From assembly GCA_013813755.1 (NCBI GenBank), contig JACCRD010000217.1, positions 1-13,564 on the forward strand: a DNA stretch of 13,564 nt, in the 5' to 3' direction. Shown in pieces: positions 13,113-13,564 of the stretch; position 1 is the first letter of the stretch, and each line of letters begins with the position of its first letter. The notes under the pieces are model-generated. The model made no database searches and had not been told where the DNA came from. It saw only the letters and a list, made by a program, of their open reading frames with translations. The position numbers were made by a program, and so were the translations under genes. The stretch is from Acidobacteriota bacterium. Its GTDB lineage: Bacteria > Acidobacteriota > Blastocatellia > Pyrinomonadales > Pyrinomonadaceae.

Positions 13113-13564
13113 TTACAGTCGTGCTTTAAAGCTCGTGCCGATTACATTAAGATTTCCGGGGCGTGAAAACCCGTCGTTCTGCCGCATATAATAAACGTCG
13201 AGCGACAATTGTTTGGTCAGCGGACGTGTAACTCCGACAGTGAACCGATTGCGCGAAAATCTTTTGAGAATTGAATCATAAAAAATTTCTTCGGTCACAA
13301 ACAATTTTGCTTTTGAGATAAAATTTTTTGGAATATCTTTTTCAAATGTTAGCGATGGACGATAACGCAACGAATTTCGCGGGCTTCTGAAACGACGCTC
13401 GAACCCGCTGCGGTGCGACAAGCTGATTGTTTTGAACGGAAAACGGTATCCGACGCGCAAGTTCAGACGATGTTCAATCCCAAATTTGCCGCTCGTATTT
13501 CGCGCTCGAATATTCCAGTAAAATGGCTGAAAAGACCAAGATTTATTTGCTTTGTAAATGAATC
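13113..13564 (-). CDS. DUF2490 family outer-membrane protein, 3' part (runs off the right edge)
   Basis: Only the last 150 codons are inside the window. The frame is open to base 13564 (first two bases belong to a split codon), so the real start lies beyond the edge. An internal TTG at 13460 is not the true start. The visible part is alternating beta strands with charged turns: FQPFYWNIRARN, GIEHRLNLRVGYRFPF, FERRFRSPRNSLRYRPSL, then FVTEEIFYDSILKRFSRNRFTVGVT, the barrel end LSLDVYYMRQND, and a final VIGTSFKARL. This matches the C-terminal half of DUF2490, a small beta-barrel family of unknown role in Gram-negative outer membranes. The gene converges on the SH3-like gene across 122 bases. Confidence 0.85.
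   Translation of the reverse strand, partial: FIYKANKSWSFQPFYWNIRARNTSGKFGIEHRLNLRVGYRFPFKTISLSHRSGFERRFRSPRNSLRYRPSLTFEKDIPKNFISKAKLFVTEEIFYDSILKRFSRNRFTVGVTRPLTKQLSLDVYYMRQNDGFSRPGNLNVIGTSFKARL

Overview
The window looks like a chromosomal segment of a mid-GC, Gram-negative bacterium. A DUF2490-type outer-membrane barrel and several signal peptides indicate a double membrane. The intergenic style, and the pairing of a fumarylacetoacetase with a particular unknown protein, suggest Acidobacteriota (Blastocatellia/Pyrinomonadales-like). That placement is inference from memory, not a search.

Region 1 (1-2585) is an accessory patch. A strikingly AT-rich gene encodes an OLD-like ATPase/TOPRIM nuclease that lacks its Walker A part. 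A DUF433/DUF5615 toxin-antitoxin pair with overlapping ATGA follows. About 23 bases after the toxin stop lies an 18-codon relic of the C-terminus of a GlcD-type FAD-linked oxidase, which looks like the scar where the accessory genes joined the chromosome.

Region 2 (2582-3820, + strand) has a good sigma70-like promoter, then two exported proteins: a SixA-like histidine phosphatase and an uncharacterised protein with a His-rich motif.

Region 3 (3894-6517, - strand) may be one transcription unit. It holds a protein with a worn methyltransferase fold, an unrecognised 145-residue protein and a TetA-like MFS exporter.

Region 4 (6647-9076, + strand) encodes an SDR oxidoreductase and an acyl-CoA ligase. 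They are separated by a small heptamer tandem repeat and are probably co-transcribed. An 18-bp-stem inverted repeat carrying CACGAA words fills the convergent gap before the next gene.

Region 5 (9175-11477, - strand) is a tyrosine/homogentisate catabolic unit. A 301-residue protein of unknown function is encoded upstream of fumarylacetoacetase. Its upstream region has a perfect extended -10 (TGATATAAT) framed by an 11-bp perfect inverted repeat, the best candidate here for an undescribed regulator/operator.

Region 6 (11644-13564) has ruvC, diverging from the catabolic unit, then an exported SH3-like/helical-repeat protein. The 3' end of a DUF2490 outer-membrane protein gene runs off the right edge on the - strand. 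No stretch over 300 bases lacks a gene, and I saw no tRNA, rRNA, CRISPR array or transposase.
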